From positions 634,001 to 698,000 of the forward strand of contig NZ_CP016786.1 in NCBI RefSeq assembly GCF_002285495.1: DNA of 64,000 nucleotides, read 5' to 3'. Below, one piece after another: positions 17,742 to 26,491 of the stretch (positions within the stretch are counted from its first letter, which is position 1; every line of letters starts with the position of its first letter). A program made the translations under genes and the position numbers. The DNA comes from Clostridium isatidis (GTDB lineage: Bacteria; Bacillota; Clostridia; Clostridiales; Clostridiaceae). The notes beneath the pieces were generated by a model, which had not been told where the DNA came from, ran no database searches, and saw only the letters and a list, made by a program, of their open reading frames with translations.

Positions 17742-17765
17742 TAGTACTAAAAATAGTACTAAAAA
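17742..17765. repeat. Tandem 12-bp repeat inside the left att end
   Basis: TAGTACTAAAAA occurs twice in direct tandem, about 110 bp inside the left att copy and next to the integrase fragment. This is the expected place for arm-type integrase binding sites. A hairpin (AGACTGATTTTTAAATCAGTCT arms AGACTGATT/AATCAGTCT, 17767-17789) follows and overlaps the integrase stop. Confidence 0.4.
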
Positions 17766-17786
17766 TAGACTGATTTTTAAATCAGT

Positions 17787-18128
17787 CTATTTAAACATAT
17801 TATTTATTTTGTCATATTCTCTTATGTTTTTATCTTTATTTATTTCTGCATATATTAACATAGTAGTTTTTGTATCAGCATGACCTACCCAATCCATAAC
17901 AGTTTTTAAATTAATATAATTACTAATGCAGTTAGTAATGAATATGTGTCTTAAACTATGATAATTAATATTTGAATCTATTCCAGCACGTTTAAATGCA
18001 GCTTTTAGACGTCTATTAGATTGTTTCTTGTTTATATAATCACCGTTATCCTTGCAAAAGATTAATTTATTATCAAAATATAGTTCCACATATTTTAATT
18101 TGTTTTCCTTATGTCTTTTTATTAATTG
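17787..18128 (-). pseudogene. Tyrosine recombinase, C-terminal fragment
   Basis: Only the C-terminal half of a phage-type integrase remains. Visible catalytic residues are YHSLRH (His-x-x-Arg), VGHADTKTTMLIYAE (His, then the nucleophilic Tyr). The preceding region (about RHKENKLKY, LYFDNKLIF, then NRRLKAAFKRAGI) is also integrase-like. The N-terminal arm-binding and core-binding domains and the first catalytic Arg are missing, and the upstream frame runs into a stop near 18189. The intact short frame begins at a GTG at 18089 with no good ribosome site. It lies just inside the left att copy, as integrase genes usually do. Confidence 0.8.
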
Positions 18129-18367
18129 AGAATAACAAATGAAAAATTTAAAAGAAGAATAAGTTATTGAAATGATATTATTTCGTAGTTAGTATAGCGA
18201 AATAGTATTTTTTATTTACAATGTTTACCAATAATAAACTAATTTACTATAGTCAAATTGCTATATAAATAATGTGTTGTAAAAAGGAAAAAGAACTAAT
18301 TTATAGAATATGTAAATTATTATTAATATATAGAATATTTATAATTATTTTTGAGGAGGCGTTGAGT

Positions 18368-19258
18368 ATGAGAAGTAGAAAACCAAAAATAAGAATGGAA
18401 TGGTGCTATTACTTTGATGGTACGAAGAAAAAGAGGTTAAATGTTAAAAATATTGAGAAGGAAGATTATATTGTAAAATATAGGGGTAAATTAACTTGTA
18501 TAGAAGGGTGTGATGCAAGAATAAAGTTTACTCCTAAAAAAAATGGGAAAAATTTTTTAAGCACTTGGAATAAAGAAGGATCCAAACATAAGCTAAATTG
18601 CCCATACCATATTAACTACAATAATGTTGTAAATAGAAAAAAATTAATAGAAGAAGAAAAGAAAGTTAAACCTAATGACATTCAGATTCAGAGTTCATTA
18701 AAGAGAAAATTAAAAAACTTACTATTGGAATTTAATGAGGCCGATATACCTAAGGAGAAGCTTTCAACAAGTGAAATAAATAATATAGGAGTTGGAAAAG
18801 CAATAAATAAGATCGTAGATAAAGATGGAGTAAGCGACAAAGAAGCTTCTCAAAGGATAACATATATGGAAGCCGAAACAATTAATATGGCTTATAATGA
18901 ACTTTGGCGAGGTGTAATAGGAAATGTTGATAATGTGCAAACTGGTTTAACAGACGGGGTTTTTTGGGGATACATAAATTTAAAAAATCAATACAATAGA
19001 ACAAATATATATTTTCCAGAAGCTTATTATGAGGGAAATGAGTTTAAGGCAAATAATCTTGAAAAGACTTTGAATATAATAAAGGAAAGCTGTAACGGTA
19101 GAGAAAATAACATTATTATTACGTGTTATGGGGAAATAAAGCATAAGAAGAATACAAAAAATGATTATAATATTAATATAATAAACCCTATGCACATATT
19201 AGTAAATGGAATGACAATGGATGAGATACTTAATACAGGTAAAATTAAAGAATTATAG
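18368..19258 (+). CDS. Unknown Cys/His protein in the tRNA-Leu island
   Basis: 296 residues from the ATG at 18368, set by GAGGAGG 8 bp upstream. The N-terminal 75 residues hold a possible metal site: LTCIEGCDARIKF, a basic FLSTWNKEGSKHKLNCPYH segment, giving a C-x3-C ... H ... C-x2-H pattern. This layout recalls the CoiA-like / zinc-ribbon-nuclease N-domains, but I cannot claim homology. The middle is helical and charged; the C-terminal half has beta strands ending in IINPMHILVNGM. No family recognised. An inverted repeat (TATTTCG ... CGAAATA, 18179-18202) lies upstream and may be an operator. It is the only intact gene of the island remnant. Confidence 0.7.
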   Translation: MRSRKPKIRMEWCYYFDGTKKKRLNVKNIEKEDYIVKYRGKLTCIEGCDARIKFTPKKNGKNFLSTWNKEGSKHKLNCPYHINYNNVVNRKKLIEEEKKVKPNDIQIQSSLKRKLKNLLLEFNEADIPKEKLSTSEINNIGVGKAINKIVDKDGVSDKEASQRITYMEAETINMAYNELWRGVIGNVDNVQTGLTDGVFWGYINLKNQYNRTNIYFPEAYYEGNEFKANNLEKTLNIIKESCNGRENNIIITCYGEIKHKKNTKNDYNINIINPMHILVNGMTMDEILNTGKIKEL

Positions 19259-19331
19259 TATTCAATAATATATTAAAATTAGCAAATAGAAAGGTTTAAA
19301 GAAAATATACTTATAGAAAGGCTGGAGTAAT

Positions 19332-19586
19332 GTGTCTAAAGTAATAAAAATATCTATAAGTTATTCAGAACGTAAAAAAATGAAATGGGTAAATGGGATA
19401 TACCTTGTCAGATATCAGCAAGATATTTAAACTTGAAGAGAATAGATGTTATGGAGATGAAGATTGGATCTCATTAGATGTTATGACGGAAAATGATAAT
19501 CATGAACATAAAAAATATGTGAAATTATTATTTCAAAAGATGATTTATACACAGCTATTAAAGAAATAGAAGAAAAAGAATTCTAG
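19332..19586 (+). pseudogene. Small gene broken by frameshifts
   Basis: A GTG at 19332, preceded by GGCTGGAG, opens a frame that stops after 32 codons. Coding sense continues in another frame (FKLEENRCYGDEDWISLDV, then ENDNHEHKKYVKLL). It shifts once more near 19525-19530 to ISKDDLYTAIKEIEEKEF and a stop at 19584-19586. Joined, these give one plausible protein of about 85 residues. I recognise no family. The pattern fits a decayed gene of the island; sequencing error could also explain it. Confidence 0.55.
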
Positions 19587-19640
19587 TTGTAGAGTTCTTT
19601 TTTGTTTGTAATGAAAGTGGGAAAAATAGTAGGAAACAAA

Positions 19641-19689
19641 AATGACTTTATCAAAGAGTGTTTAAACTTAATGATAAAGCCATTTTTTT
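19641..19689. terminator. Terminator next to the right att copy
   Basis: AATGACTTTATCA pairs with TGATAAAGCCATT (one mismatch) and is followed by a T run, at the right edge of the island. Confidence 0.75.
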
Positions 19690-19690
19690 A

Positions 19691-19712
19691 TTTTTTGGTG
19701 CCGGCAGTGGGA
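19691..19712. repeat. Right attachment-site copy
   Basis: 22 bp identical to 17613-17634; overlaps the 3' end of the intact tRNA-Leu gene. Confidence 0.85.
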
Positions 19713-19778
19713 CTCGAACCCACATGGTTTCCCGCATGATTTTGAGTCATGTGCGTCTGCCAGTTCCGCCATGCCGGC
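19696..19778 (-). tRNA. tRNA-Leu (anticodon CAA)
   Basis: On the minus strand the gene begins GCCGGCA and ends TGCCGGCA plus an encoded CCA. The anticodon arm is CATGA-CTCAAAA-TCATG, so the anticodon is CAA, reading UUG. The T arm is GTGGG-TTCGAGT-CCCAC. A longer variable region, as in class II tRNAs, lies between them. 83 nt in total. The 3' end serves as the attachment site of the adjoining island. Confidence 0.95.
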
Positions 19779-19988
19779 AAAGAACATATAAATTATAACA
19801 AAAAATATGGTAAAGAGCAAGAAAAAATTTTATAAGTTTTTTGATTTATTGATACAATTAATATGTTTATTGGAAATGTATTATATGGTTTTAATAAACT
19901 TTTAATAAAATATTTATTATCTTATATTGGAAAAGATATTTAGCTATGTTATAATATAATTACCAATAAAATAAAAAGGCGGGTTAAT

Positions 19989-20279
19989 ATGAATAATAGA
20001 TTTAAGACAGGATTATATATTATGAGTGGAATATTAGTACTGTGGATAATATTAAATTTAGCTATAAAAATATTAGTTTGGCTATTACCATTTATATTAG
20101 TTTTGTATTTAATATTCATAATAAAGAGATATATTGAAAGGAAAAGAAATAAATACTTAAATGAGATGAAATATAATTCAAAGGATGATGATATAGATTT
20201 AATTGAATCTAATTCAAATATAATTGATGATTCAATAACTGAAGTGATTGAAGTTGAATATACAGAGCTTGACAAATAA
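19989..20279 (+). CDS. Small membrane protein
   Basis: 96 residues. Two hydrophobic segments (about 8-26 and 28-47) form a hairpin. A basic stretch (KRYIERKRNKYLNEMK) and an acidic C-terminal tail follow. No family recognised. The AGGCGGG ribosome site supports the start. It stands alone between tRNA-Leu and icd. Confidence 0.7.
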   Translation: MNNRFKTGLYIMSGILVLWIILNLAIKILVWLLPFILVLYLIFIIKRYIERKRNKYLNEMKYNSKDDDIDLIESNSNIIDDSITEVIEVEYTELDK

Positions 20280-20302
20280 GTTATAAATAATTTTAAATTT
20301 TA

Positions 20303-20370
20303 GAAAAGAGGCTTTTATAGAGCTTCTTTTTTTTAAAATTATGAAAGATTGTTGTAATAATCTTTCATTT
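20303..20370 (+). terminator. Two successive hairpins before icd
   Basis: An imperfect hairpin (AGAGGCT with AGCTTCT) with an eight-T run ends near 20334. A perfect 10-bp stem ATGAAAGATT/AATCTTTCAT at 20341-20368 follows. Confidence 0.65.
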
Positions 20371-20413
20371 ATTATATAATAAACTTAAAAATTTATAGAA
20401 TGGGGGCAAAAAA

Positions 20414-21622
20414 ATGAATAAAATAGCAATGAAAACACCATTAGTTGAAATGGACGGAGATGAAATGACTAGAATTCTTTGGGGGATGATTAAGGAGGAA
20501 TTATTAAATCCTTTTATTGATCTAAAGACAGAATATTATGATTTAGGACTTGAAAATAGAAATGAAACTGATGATAAAGTTACTATAGATGCAGCAGAAG
20601 CAATAAAGAAATATGGTGTAGGTGTAAAATGTGCAACAATAACACCCAATGCCGCAAGAGTTAAAGAATACAACTTAAAGGAAATGTGGAAAAGTCCTAA
20701 TGGTACTATAAGGGCAATTTTAGATGGTACAGTGTTTAGAGCACCAATTACAGTAAAATCTATAAAACCTTATGTTAAAGGGTGGGAAAAGCCTATTACT
20801 ATAGCTAGACATGCTTATGGAGATGTATATAAAGATATAGAAATGAAAATACCTGGAAAAGGAAAAGTAGAATTAGTTTATACTGATGAAAATGGAAATG
20901 AAACTAAGGAATTAGTTCATAATTTCAATGATGCTGGTATAGTGTTAGGAATGCATAATTTAAATAAATCAATAGAAAGCTTTGCAAGAAGCTGCTTTAA
21001 TTATGCTTTAGATACAAGACAAGACCTATGGTTTGCAACAAAAGATACAATATCCAAAAAATATGATCATACCTTTAAAGATATTTTTCAAGAAATATAT
21101 GATAATGAATATAAAGAGAAATTTGAAAAGGCTAATATAGAATATTTTTATACATTAATAGATGATGCGGTAGCAAGAGTTATAAAGTCAAAGGGTGGAT
21201 ATATCTGGGCTTGTAAAAATTACGATGGAGATGTAATGAGTGATATGATTGCAACAGCCTTTGGTTCTCTTGCAATGATGACTTCAGTTTTAGTTTCACC
21301 AGAAGGTTATTATGAATATGAGGCAGCTCATGGAACGGTTCAAAGACATTATTATAGACATTTAGAAGGAAAAGAAACTTCAACAAACTCTGTAGCAACT
21401 ATTTTTGCTTGGACTGGAGCTTTAAGAAAAAGAGGAGAATTAGATAAGTTACAGGATTTAGTAGACTTTGCAAATAAATTAGAAGAAGCAACAATTCAGA
21501 CTATAGATGAAGGTTATATGACTAAGGATTTAGCTATGATTTCAGATCTTGATAATATTACTATTACAAATTCAGAAGAATTTATTAAAGAAATAAGAAA
21601 AAGATTAGAAAAGAAAATGTAG
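20414..21622 (+). CDS. icd: NADP-dependent isocitrate dehydrogenase
   Basis: Oxidatively decarboxylates isocitrate to 2-oxoglutarate, supplying glutamate synthesis. 402 residues of the dimeric subfamily II type (similar to eukaryotic NADP enzymes) rather than the E. coli type. Markers are PLVEMDGDEMTRILW at the start, CATITPNAARVKEY and SPNGTIRAILDGTVFR (substrate site), SKGGYIWACKNYDGDVMSD (metal Asp residues) and EAAHGTVQRHY (cofactor region). A TGGGGGC ribosome site precedes it. No other citric-acid-cycle gene is close. Confidence 0.96.
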   Translation: MNKIAMKTPLVEMDGDEMTRILWGMIKEELLNPFIDLKTEYYDLGLENRNETDDKVTIDAAEAIKKYGVGVKCATITPNAARVKEYNLKEMWKSPNGTIRAILDGTVFRAPITVKSIKPYVKGWEKPITIARHAYGDVYKDIEMKIPGKGKVELVYTDENGNETKELVHNFNDAGIVLGMHNLNKSIESFARSCFNYALDTRQDLWFATKDTISKKYDHTFKDIFQEIYDNEYKEKFEKANIEYFYTLIDDAVARVIKSKGGYIWACKNYDGDVMSDMIATAFGSLAMMTSVLVSPEGYYEYEAAHGTVQRHYYRHLEGKETSTNSVATIFAWTGALRKRGELDKLQDLVDFANKLEEATIQTIDEGYMTKDLAMISDLDNITITNSEEFIKEIRKRLEKKM

Positions 21623-21672
21623 ATATATAAAAAGATATAATATAATTAATAATAAATAGAGAATGTTTTTAT

Positions 21673-21702
21673 AAAGAAGAGTGGCTGAGCTCTTCTTTTT
21701 TG
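21673..21702 (+). terminator. Terminator of icd
   Basis: AAAGAAGAG and CTCTTCTTTTTT around a short loop. Confidence 0.88.
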
Positions 21703-21826
21703 TAGTTTTTATTTATATCTTAAATATTTCTTAGCTTATTTCTTATGTAAATGTTATAATTTATATAGTTAGATAGCATATAATTTTTTAGTATAAATAT
21801 AATAGAATTTTAAAGGGGAGAAGACT

Positions 21827-22255
21827 ATGAAAGGCTATAGCAGTAAAATTATAATAGATTATCCAATTGAAAAGGTATTTAAAGTTTTTATTGATATAAA
21901 TAAAAGAGAAATGCCTAGATTTAATAAAAAAAATCCAACAGAAACATCATATTCAAGAGTAATAAAACAAATTGGAAAAACAAAAATTGAAATGATAACA
22001 AAAGTTACAGGATATGAAAAAGATAATTTATATGAGGTTACAAGTACTGTAGATGGAGATACTTATATTTCTAGGTATGAATTTAAAAAGATAAATGATA
22101 ATAAGACAGAAATAACTTTGATAGAAAGGCAAAACACAGGTTTAATTTCAAAAATATATATTATGTTTAAGGGAATTACAGCTAAAAATAAATTAAAAAG
22201 AAAATTAGAAAAAATAAAAGAGGGAATAGAAGAGGAAGTAAGTAGAAGAGGATAG
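21827..22255 (+). CDS. SRPBCC-fold protein, DUF3284-like
   Basis: 142 residues with the pattern of a START/SRPBCC hydrophobic-pocket domain: a first strand and helix (SSKIIIDYPIEKVFKVFID), several beta strands (YISRYEFKKINDNKTEITLIERQ) and a long C-terminal helix. The closest family I can name is DUF3284. Such proteins bind hydrophobic ligands; none is indicated here. A GGGGAG ribosome site precedes the ATG. Single gene. Confidence 0.65.
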   Translation: MKGYSSKIIIDYPIEKVFKVFIDINKREMPRFNKKNPTETSYSRVIKQIGKTKIEMITKVTGYEKDNLYEVTSTVDGDTYISRYEFKKINDNKTEITLIERQNTGLISKIYIMFKGITAKNKLKRKLEKIKEGIEEEVSRRG

Positions 22256-22261
22256 AATATT

Positions 22262-22318
22262 TGATAATTGAAATGGACAATTGCCAACTGTCAATTGTCC
22301 ATTATCTATTGTATATTG
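22262..22318. repeat. Intergenic palindromic repeat
   Basis: ATGGACAATTG and CAATTGTCCAT form a hairpin with further TCAATTGTCC/ATTGTATATTG-like AT repeats. It lies between convergent genes, like the repeats at 5120, 14650 and 55806, and may double as a terminator. Confidence 0.6.
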
Positions 22319-22319
22319 A

Positions 22320-23552
22320 TTAAATTGCCCAATTTCCATCTAAAAATATTTGGATTTTTTCTCCATCCTTATTTATTCCTGTAATATTTAAATCTTCAGT
22401 TCCTATCATAAAGTCTTCATGAATAATAGAATCATTAGCCCCTTTTGATAGTAATTCCTCTTTTGTCATATTTTCTCCATTTTCTATATTTATTGGATAG
22501 GCAGCGCCAAAAGCTAAGTGGCAAGATGCATTTTCATCAAATAAAGTATTATAAAAAATTATATTTGATTGTGATATTGGAGAAGCATAGGGAACTAGAG
22601 CAACTTCTCCTAAGTAACTAGCCCTTTCATCTGTTTCTAACAATTTCTTTAATGTATCATAACCTTCTTCAGCAGTAAAATCAACTACCTTACCAGCTTT
22701 AAAAGTTAATTTAAATTTATCAATAACATTACCACCGTAAATTAGTGGCTTTGAAGAAACTACAGTACCATTAACGGCGTCTCTTTTAGGCATGGTAAAT
22801 ACTTCTTCAGTAGGCATATTAGCATTAAATTCTAAACCATTATAGCAATATTCAGAGCCTCCTCCCCAAATATGTCCTTCAGGAAGCTCTATTGTAAGGT
22901 CAGTTCCTTTGCTATTTGTATAATGAAGACTTTTAAATTTTTGATCATTTAAGAATTTTAACTTTTCATGAAGTTTAGCATTATGTTTATCCCATGCCTT
23001 TATTGGGTCCTCTTCATAAAGTCTAACAACCTTAAAAATTTGATCCCATAATTTATTTACAGCCTCATCGGTAGAAACATCTTTAAATACTTTTTTAGCC
23101 CATTTTTCAGTAGGAACTGATATAACTGTCCAACGTATTTTATTAGACATTGAAAGTTCATAATATTCCTTTAAGGCTTTTGAGCGAGCTTGTTGATAAG
23201 CAGATACCTTTTCAGCAGGAACACCTTTATAGGCATCTGGATCAGAAGCTGATATCGATATTACACAGCATCCTTCTTTAGCATATTTATTGTAAGATTC
23301 TGAAAACCACTCAGGCATATTTGATAAAGTTTCAATAGATGCATTTTCTAATGTAAGTCTTTGTATGACTTGATCAGAATAACGCACTATAACTTCTTTT
23401 GCCCCTTCTTTATAGGCTTCTTCAGCAATTGCTCTAGCAAAATCATAGCATTCAATAGGAGTATTTATCATAAGTACTTGATTTTTCTGAAGATTTACTC
23501 CTTTTTTTACAGCTAGGGACGCATATTTTTTTAGCATATTATTAATGTCCAT
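22320..23552 (-). CDS. M29 family (thermophilic-type) aminopeptidase
   Basis: A cytosolic metallo-aminopeptidase of the M29 / AmpS-PepS family, 410 residues. Conserved regions around the metal ligands are GHIWGGGSEYCYNGLEFNAN, TMPKRDAVNGTV, HLAFGAAYP and IIHEDFMIGTEDL. The ATG at 23552 has GAGGTGAT 6 nt upstream; an earlier GTG is part of that ribosome site. Single gene, divergent from polA. Confidence 0.93.
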   Translation of the reverse strand: MDINNMLKKYASLAVKKGVNLQKNQVLMINTPIECYDFARAIAEEAYKEGAKEVIVRYSDQVIQRLTLENASIETLSNMPEWFSESYNKYAKEGCCVISISASDPDAYKGVPAEKVSAYQQARSKALKEYYELSMSNKIRWTVISVPTEKWAKKVFKDVSTDEAVNKLWDQIFKVVRLYEEDPIKAWDKHNAKLHEKLKFLNDQKFKSLHYTNSKGTDLTIELPEGHIWGGGSEYCYNGLEFNANMPTEEVFTMPKRDAVNGTVVSSKPLIYGGNVIDKFKLTFKAGKVVDFTAEEGYDTLKKLLETDERASYLGEVALVPYASPISQSNIIFYNTLFDENASCHLAFGAAYPINIENGENMTKEELLSKGANDSIIHEDFMIGTEDLNITGINKDGEKIQIFLDGNWAI

Positions 23553-23867
23553 ATTAATCACCTCATTTTGTATTTATTAATATTTTTACATATTGTAGTA
23601 AAATAGTCTAGTAGAAAATAATAAGGTATAATTTACCTTGAGATTAAGAATAATTATTAATATAATAAGTTGAGAAGTTTAGAGTTAATATTTAAACCTT
23701 TAAAAGTTAGAGTAGATAAATAAAATTATGTTGTTTTCTAGAAAAACAGAATATTTTTAGTTGAAGAATTAAAAAATATTAATTTTTATTTAATGATATA
23801 ATAAAAGAAAGATAGTATAATTGAAAATATTAAAATATTAAGGATATTCCTTAATTTGGAGGGAAAA
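23553..23867. other. Divergent promoter region of the M29 gene and polA
   Basis: I see no gene. It contains an AAGGTATAATTTACCTT inverted repeat near 23621 and a TGATATAAT -10-like sequence before polA, plus the palindrome at 23838-23854. Confidence 0.5.
23838..23854 (+). promoter_or_regulatory. Perfect palindrome before the polA ribosome site
   Basis: TTAAGGATATTCCTTAA is perfectly self-complementary (7-bp arms, 3-bp centre) and ends 3 bp before the GGAGGG of polA. It could be an operator or a leader hairpin. No known regulator is assigned. Confidence 0.4.
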
Positions 23868-26477
23868 ATGGAAAGATTATTAATTTTAGATACTAATTCA
23901 CTATTGAATAGGGCTTTTTATGCTATACCAGATTTAACAACATCAGAAGGTATTCATACAAATGCAGTTTACGGTTTTTCTAATATGTTATTAAAAATGA
24001 AAGAAGAACTGAAACCTGATTATATAGTGGCGGCTTTTGATAGAAAAGCGCCAACCTTTAGACATTTAGAATATAAGGATTATAAAGCTGGAAGAAAGAA
24101 AATGCCAGAGGAACTTGTAGAACAATTTCCAATAGTTAAAGAGTTATTAAAATTGCTTTCTATTAATATTTATGAAATAGATGGTTTTGAAGCTGATGAT
24201 ATTATTGGTTCCTTAGCAAAATTTGCAGAAAAAAATGGAATAGAAGTTTATATTGTAACAGGGGATAGGGATGCTCTTCAATTGGCTTCAAAGAATATTA
24301 ATGTAGTAATTACAAAAAAAGGAGTTACAGAAACGGCTATATATAACGAAGAAAAATTTATTGAAGAATTTGGGGTAACTCCAACACAATTTATTGATGT
24401 TAAAGGATTAATGGGAGATAAATCAGATAATATTCCAGGAGTTCCAGGAGTAGGTGAAAAGACTGCATATAAGTTAATTCAAACCTATGGTTCTATTGAA
24501 GAGGTTTTAAATAATATTGATAGTATCGCAGGGAAAAGAATTAAGGAAAATCTTGAGAATTATAAGGAGCAAGCAATTTTTAGCAAAAAATTAGCTACAA
24601 TAATGATTGATGTTCCAATAGAATTTGATTTAGAAGAAATAAAAAATAAAGATAATTATGATGTTGATGGACTAAGAAAATTTATTTTTAAATATCAATT
24701 AAAATCCTTACTAAAAAGAATTCCAGATTTAGAAGAAGAGAAAAATGAAATAAATGAAACAATAGAAACAATAGAAATAAATACTTATGAGTCTTTTGTA
24801 GATTTAGAGAATAATTTAGAAGAAAATTGTTACATTATTTACGATGTAGTAAACAAAGAAAGATATTCTAAAATTGAATTAGAAAAATTATATATACAAA
24901 ATAAAAACAAGGTATATTTAATTAATTTTAAAAATATATTTGAAGGAAATACCTCTTCAGTAAATGTTTTAAAATCTATTATGGAAAATGAAAAATTATT
25001 AAAAATAATCCATGATGGAAAGGCTTTAGTAACTATATTAAATAAATTAAAAATAAAAATTAAGGCTTTTAAATTTGATACAGCTATTGCAGCTTATTTA
25101 ATTGATTCAGCAAAGACATCCTATGCTCTAAGCACTTTAATAAACGAGTATTTATTAGAAGAAATGACTGGAAATGAAGATGAACTTAAAATAAGAACTT
25201 GTTTTAAACTAAATAAAGTTTATGAAGTTTTAGAAAAGAAGATAAGAGAAGAAAATATGGAAGAACTTTATTATAAAATTGAACATCCATTAATATTTGT
25301 ATTATCTTCTATGGAATCAATAGGTTTTAATGTAAATGAAGAAAAATTAAATGAACTTGCAATTAAGTTTAAAGAAGAAATTTCAAAAACAGAAAAGGAG
25401 ATTTTTGCTTTAGCTGAAGAAGAGTTTAATATTAATTCTCCAAAACAGTTAGGTAAAATTCTATTTGAAAAGCTAGATTTACCTGTTATTAAGAAAACAA
25501 AAACAGGTTATTCAACTAATGCAGAGGTTCTTGAAAAGCTTCAAGATAAGCATGAAATAATACCGAAGATAACTTACTATAGACAGATTACTAAATTGAA
25601 TTCAACTTATGTTGAAGGTCTTAAAAATGTTATTGATGAAGATGGTCGTATACATTCAAGTTTTAATCAAACTGTTACTACAACAGGAAGATTATCAAGT
25701 ACAGAACCAAATCTTCAAAACATTCCTATAAAATACGAAATGGGAAGAGAAATTAGAAAGGTATTTATTCCAAATGAAAAAGGAGATTTTTTGTTATCTT
25801 GTGACTATTCACAAATTGAGCTTAGAGTATTAGCCCATATGGCTAATGATAAAAATATGATAGATGGCTTTAAGCATCATAGTGATATTCATAGAAAAAC
25901 AGCTTCTGAAGTATTTAAAGTGCCAATAGAAGATGTAACACCTTTAATGCGAAGCAGAGCTAAGGCAGTAAATTTCGGTATTGTTTATGGAATAAGTGAT
26001 TTTAGTCTTGCTCAAGATTTAAATATAACAAAGAAAGAAGCAGGGCAATATATGGATATATATTTTGATAGATACCCTAAAATCAAAGAATATCTAGATA
26101 ATACAATTAAAGAAGTGAAAGAAAAGGGATATGCATTAACTATATTAAATAGAAGAAGGGCAATACCGGAATTAAAATCCTCAAATAAAATTGTTAAGGC
26201 ACTAGGGGAAAGACTTGCTATGAATGCGCCTATTCAGGGAAGTGCAGCAGATATTATTAAATTAGCAATGGTAAATGTTTATAAGAAAATAGAGGAAATG
26301 AATTTAAAAAGTAGAATAATATTACAAGTTCATGATGAACTTATATTAAATGTAAAAAGAGATGAATTAGAAAGTATAAAGGCTTTAGTTAAAGAGGAAA
26401 TGGAAAATGTTTTAGAACTTAGAGTACCTTTAGAAGTTGATACAAATGTAGGTGAAACTTGGTATGATGCGAAGTAG
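23868..26477 (+). CDS. polA: DNA polymerase I
   Basis: 869 residues. The N-terminal 5'-3' exonuclease (about 1-290, LILDTNSLLNRAFYAI, GFEADDIIGSLAK, MGDKSDNIPGVPGVGEKTA) removes RNA primers. The middle 3'-5' exonuclease-like domain (about 300-460) lacks the paired acidic residues (IIYDVVNKERY in place of DTET), so proofreading is probably absent, as in Bacillus and Thermus. The polymerase domain is intact: motif A DYSQIELRVLAH (D646), motif B RSRAKAVNFGIVYG, motif C LQVHDEL (D823). The ATG at 23868 is 4-5 nt after GGAGGG. coaE and a transglycosylase gene follow closely in one operon. Confidence 0.97.
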   Translation: MERLLILDTNSLLNRAFYAIPDLTTSEGIHTNAVYGFSNMLLKMKEELKPDYIVAAFDRKAPTFRHLEYKDYKAGRKKMPEELVEQFPIVKELLKLLSINIYEIDGFEADDIIGSLAKFAEKNGIEVYIVTGDRDALQLASKNINVVITKKGVTETAIYNEEKFIEEFGVTPTQFIDVKGLMGDKSDNIPGVPGVGEKTAYKLIQTYGSIEEVLNNIDSIAGKRIKENLENYKEQAIFSKKLATIMIDVPIEFDLEEIKNKDNYDVDGLRKFIFKYQLKSLLKRIPDLEEEKNEINETIETIEINTYESFVDLENNLEENCYIIYDVVNKERYSKIELEKLYIQNKNKVYLINFKNIFEGNTSSVNVLKSIMENEKLLKIIHDGKALVTILNKLKIKIKAFKFDTAIAAYLIDSAKTSYALSTLINEYLLEEMTGNEDELKIRTCFKLNKVYEVLEKKIREENMEELYYKIEHPLIFVLSSMESIGFNVNEEKLNELAIKFKEEISKTEKEIFALAEEEFNINSPKQLGKILFEKLDLPVIKKTKTGYSTNAEVLEKLQDKHEIIPKITYYRQITKLNSTYVEGLKNVIDEDGRIHSSFNQTVTTTGRLSSTEPNLQNIPIKYEMGREIRKVFIPNEKGDFLLSCDYSQIELRVLAHMANDKNMIDGFKHHSDIHRKTASEVFKVPIEDVTPLMRSRAKAVNFGIVYGISDFSLAQDLNITKKEAGQYMDIYFDRYPKIKEYLDNTIKEVKEKGYALTILNRRRAIPELKSSNKIVKALGERLAMNAPIQGSAADIIKLAMVNVYKKIEEMNLKSRIILQVHDELILNVKRDELESIKALVKEEMENVLELRVPLEVDTNVGETWYDAK

Positions 26478-26491
26478 GAGGTATTACTTAA

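Noticed and set aside
17742..17765. Start of a CRISPR-like array
   Set aside because: Only two adjoining 12-bp units with no spacers; better explained as integrase arm sites or simple tandem repeat. No CRISPR array seen anywhere in the window.
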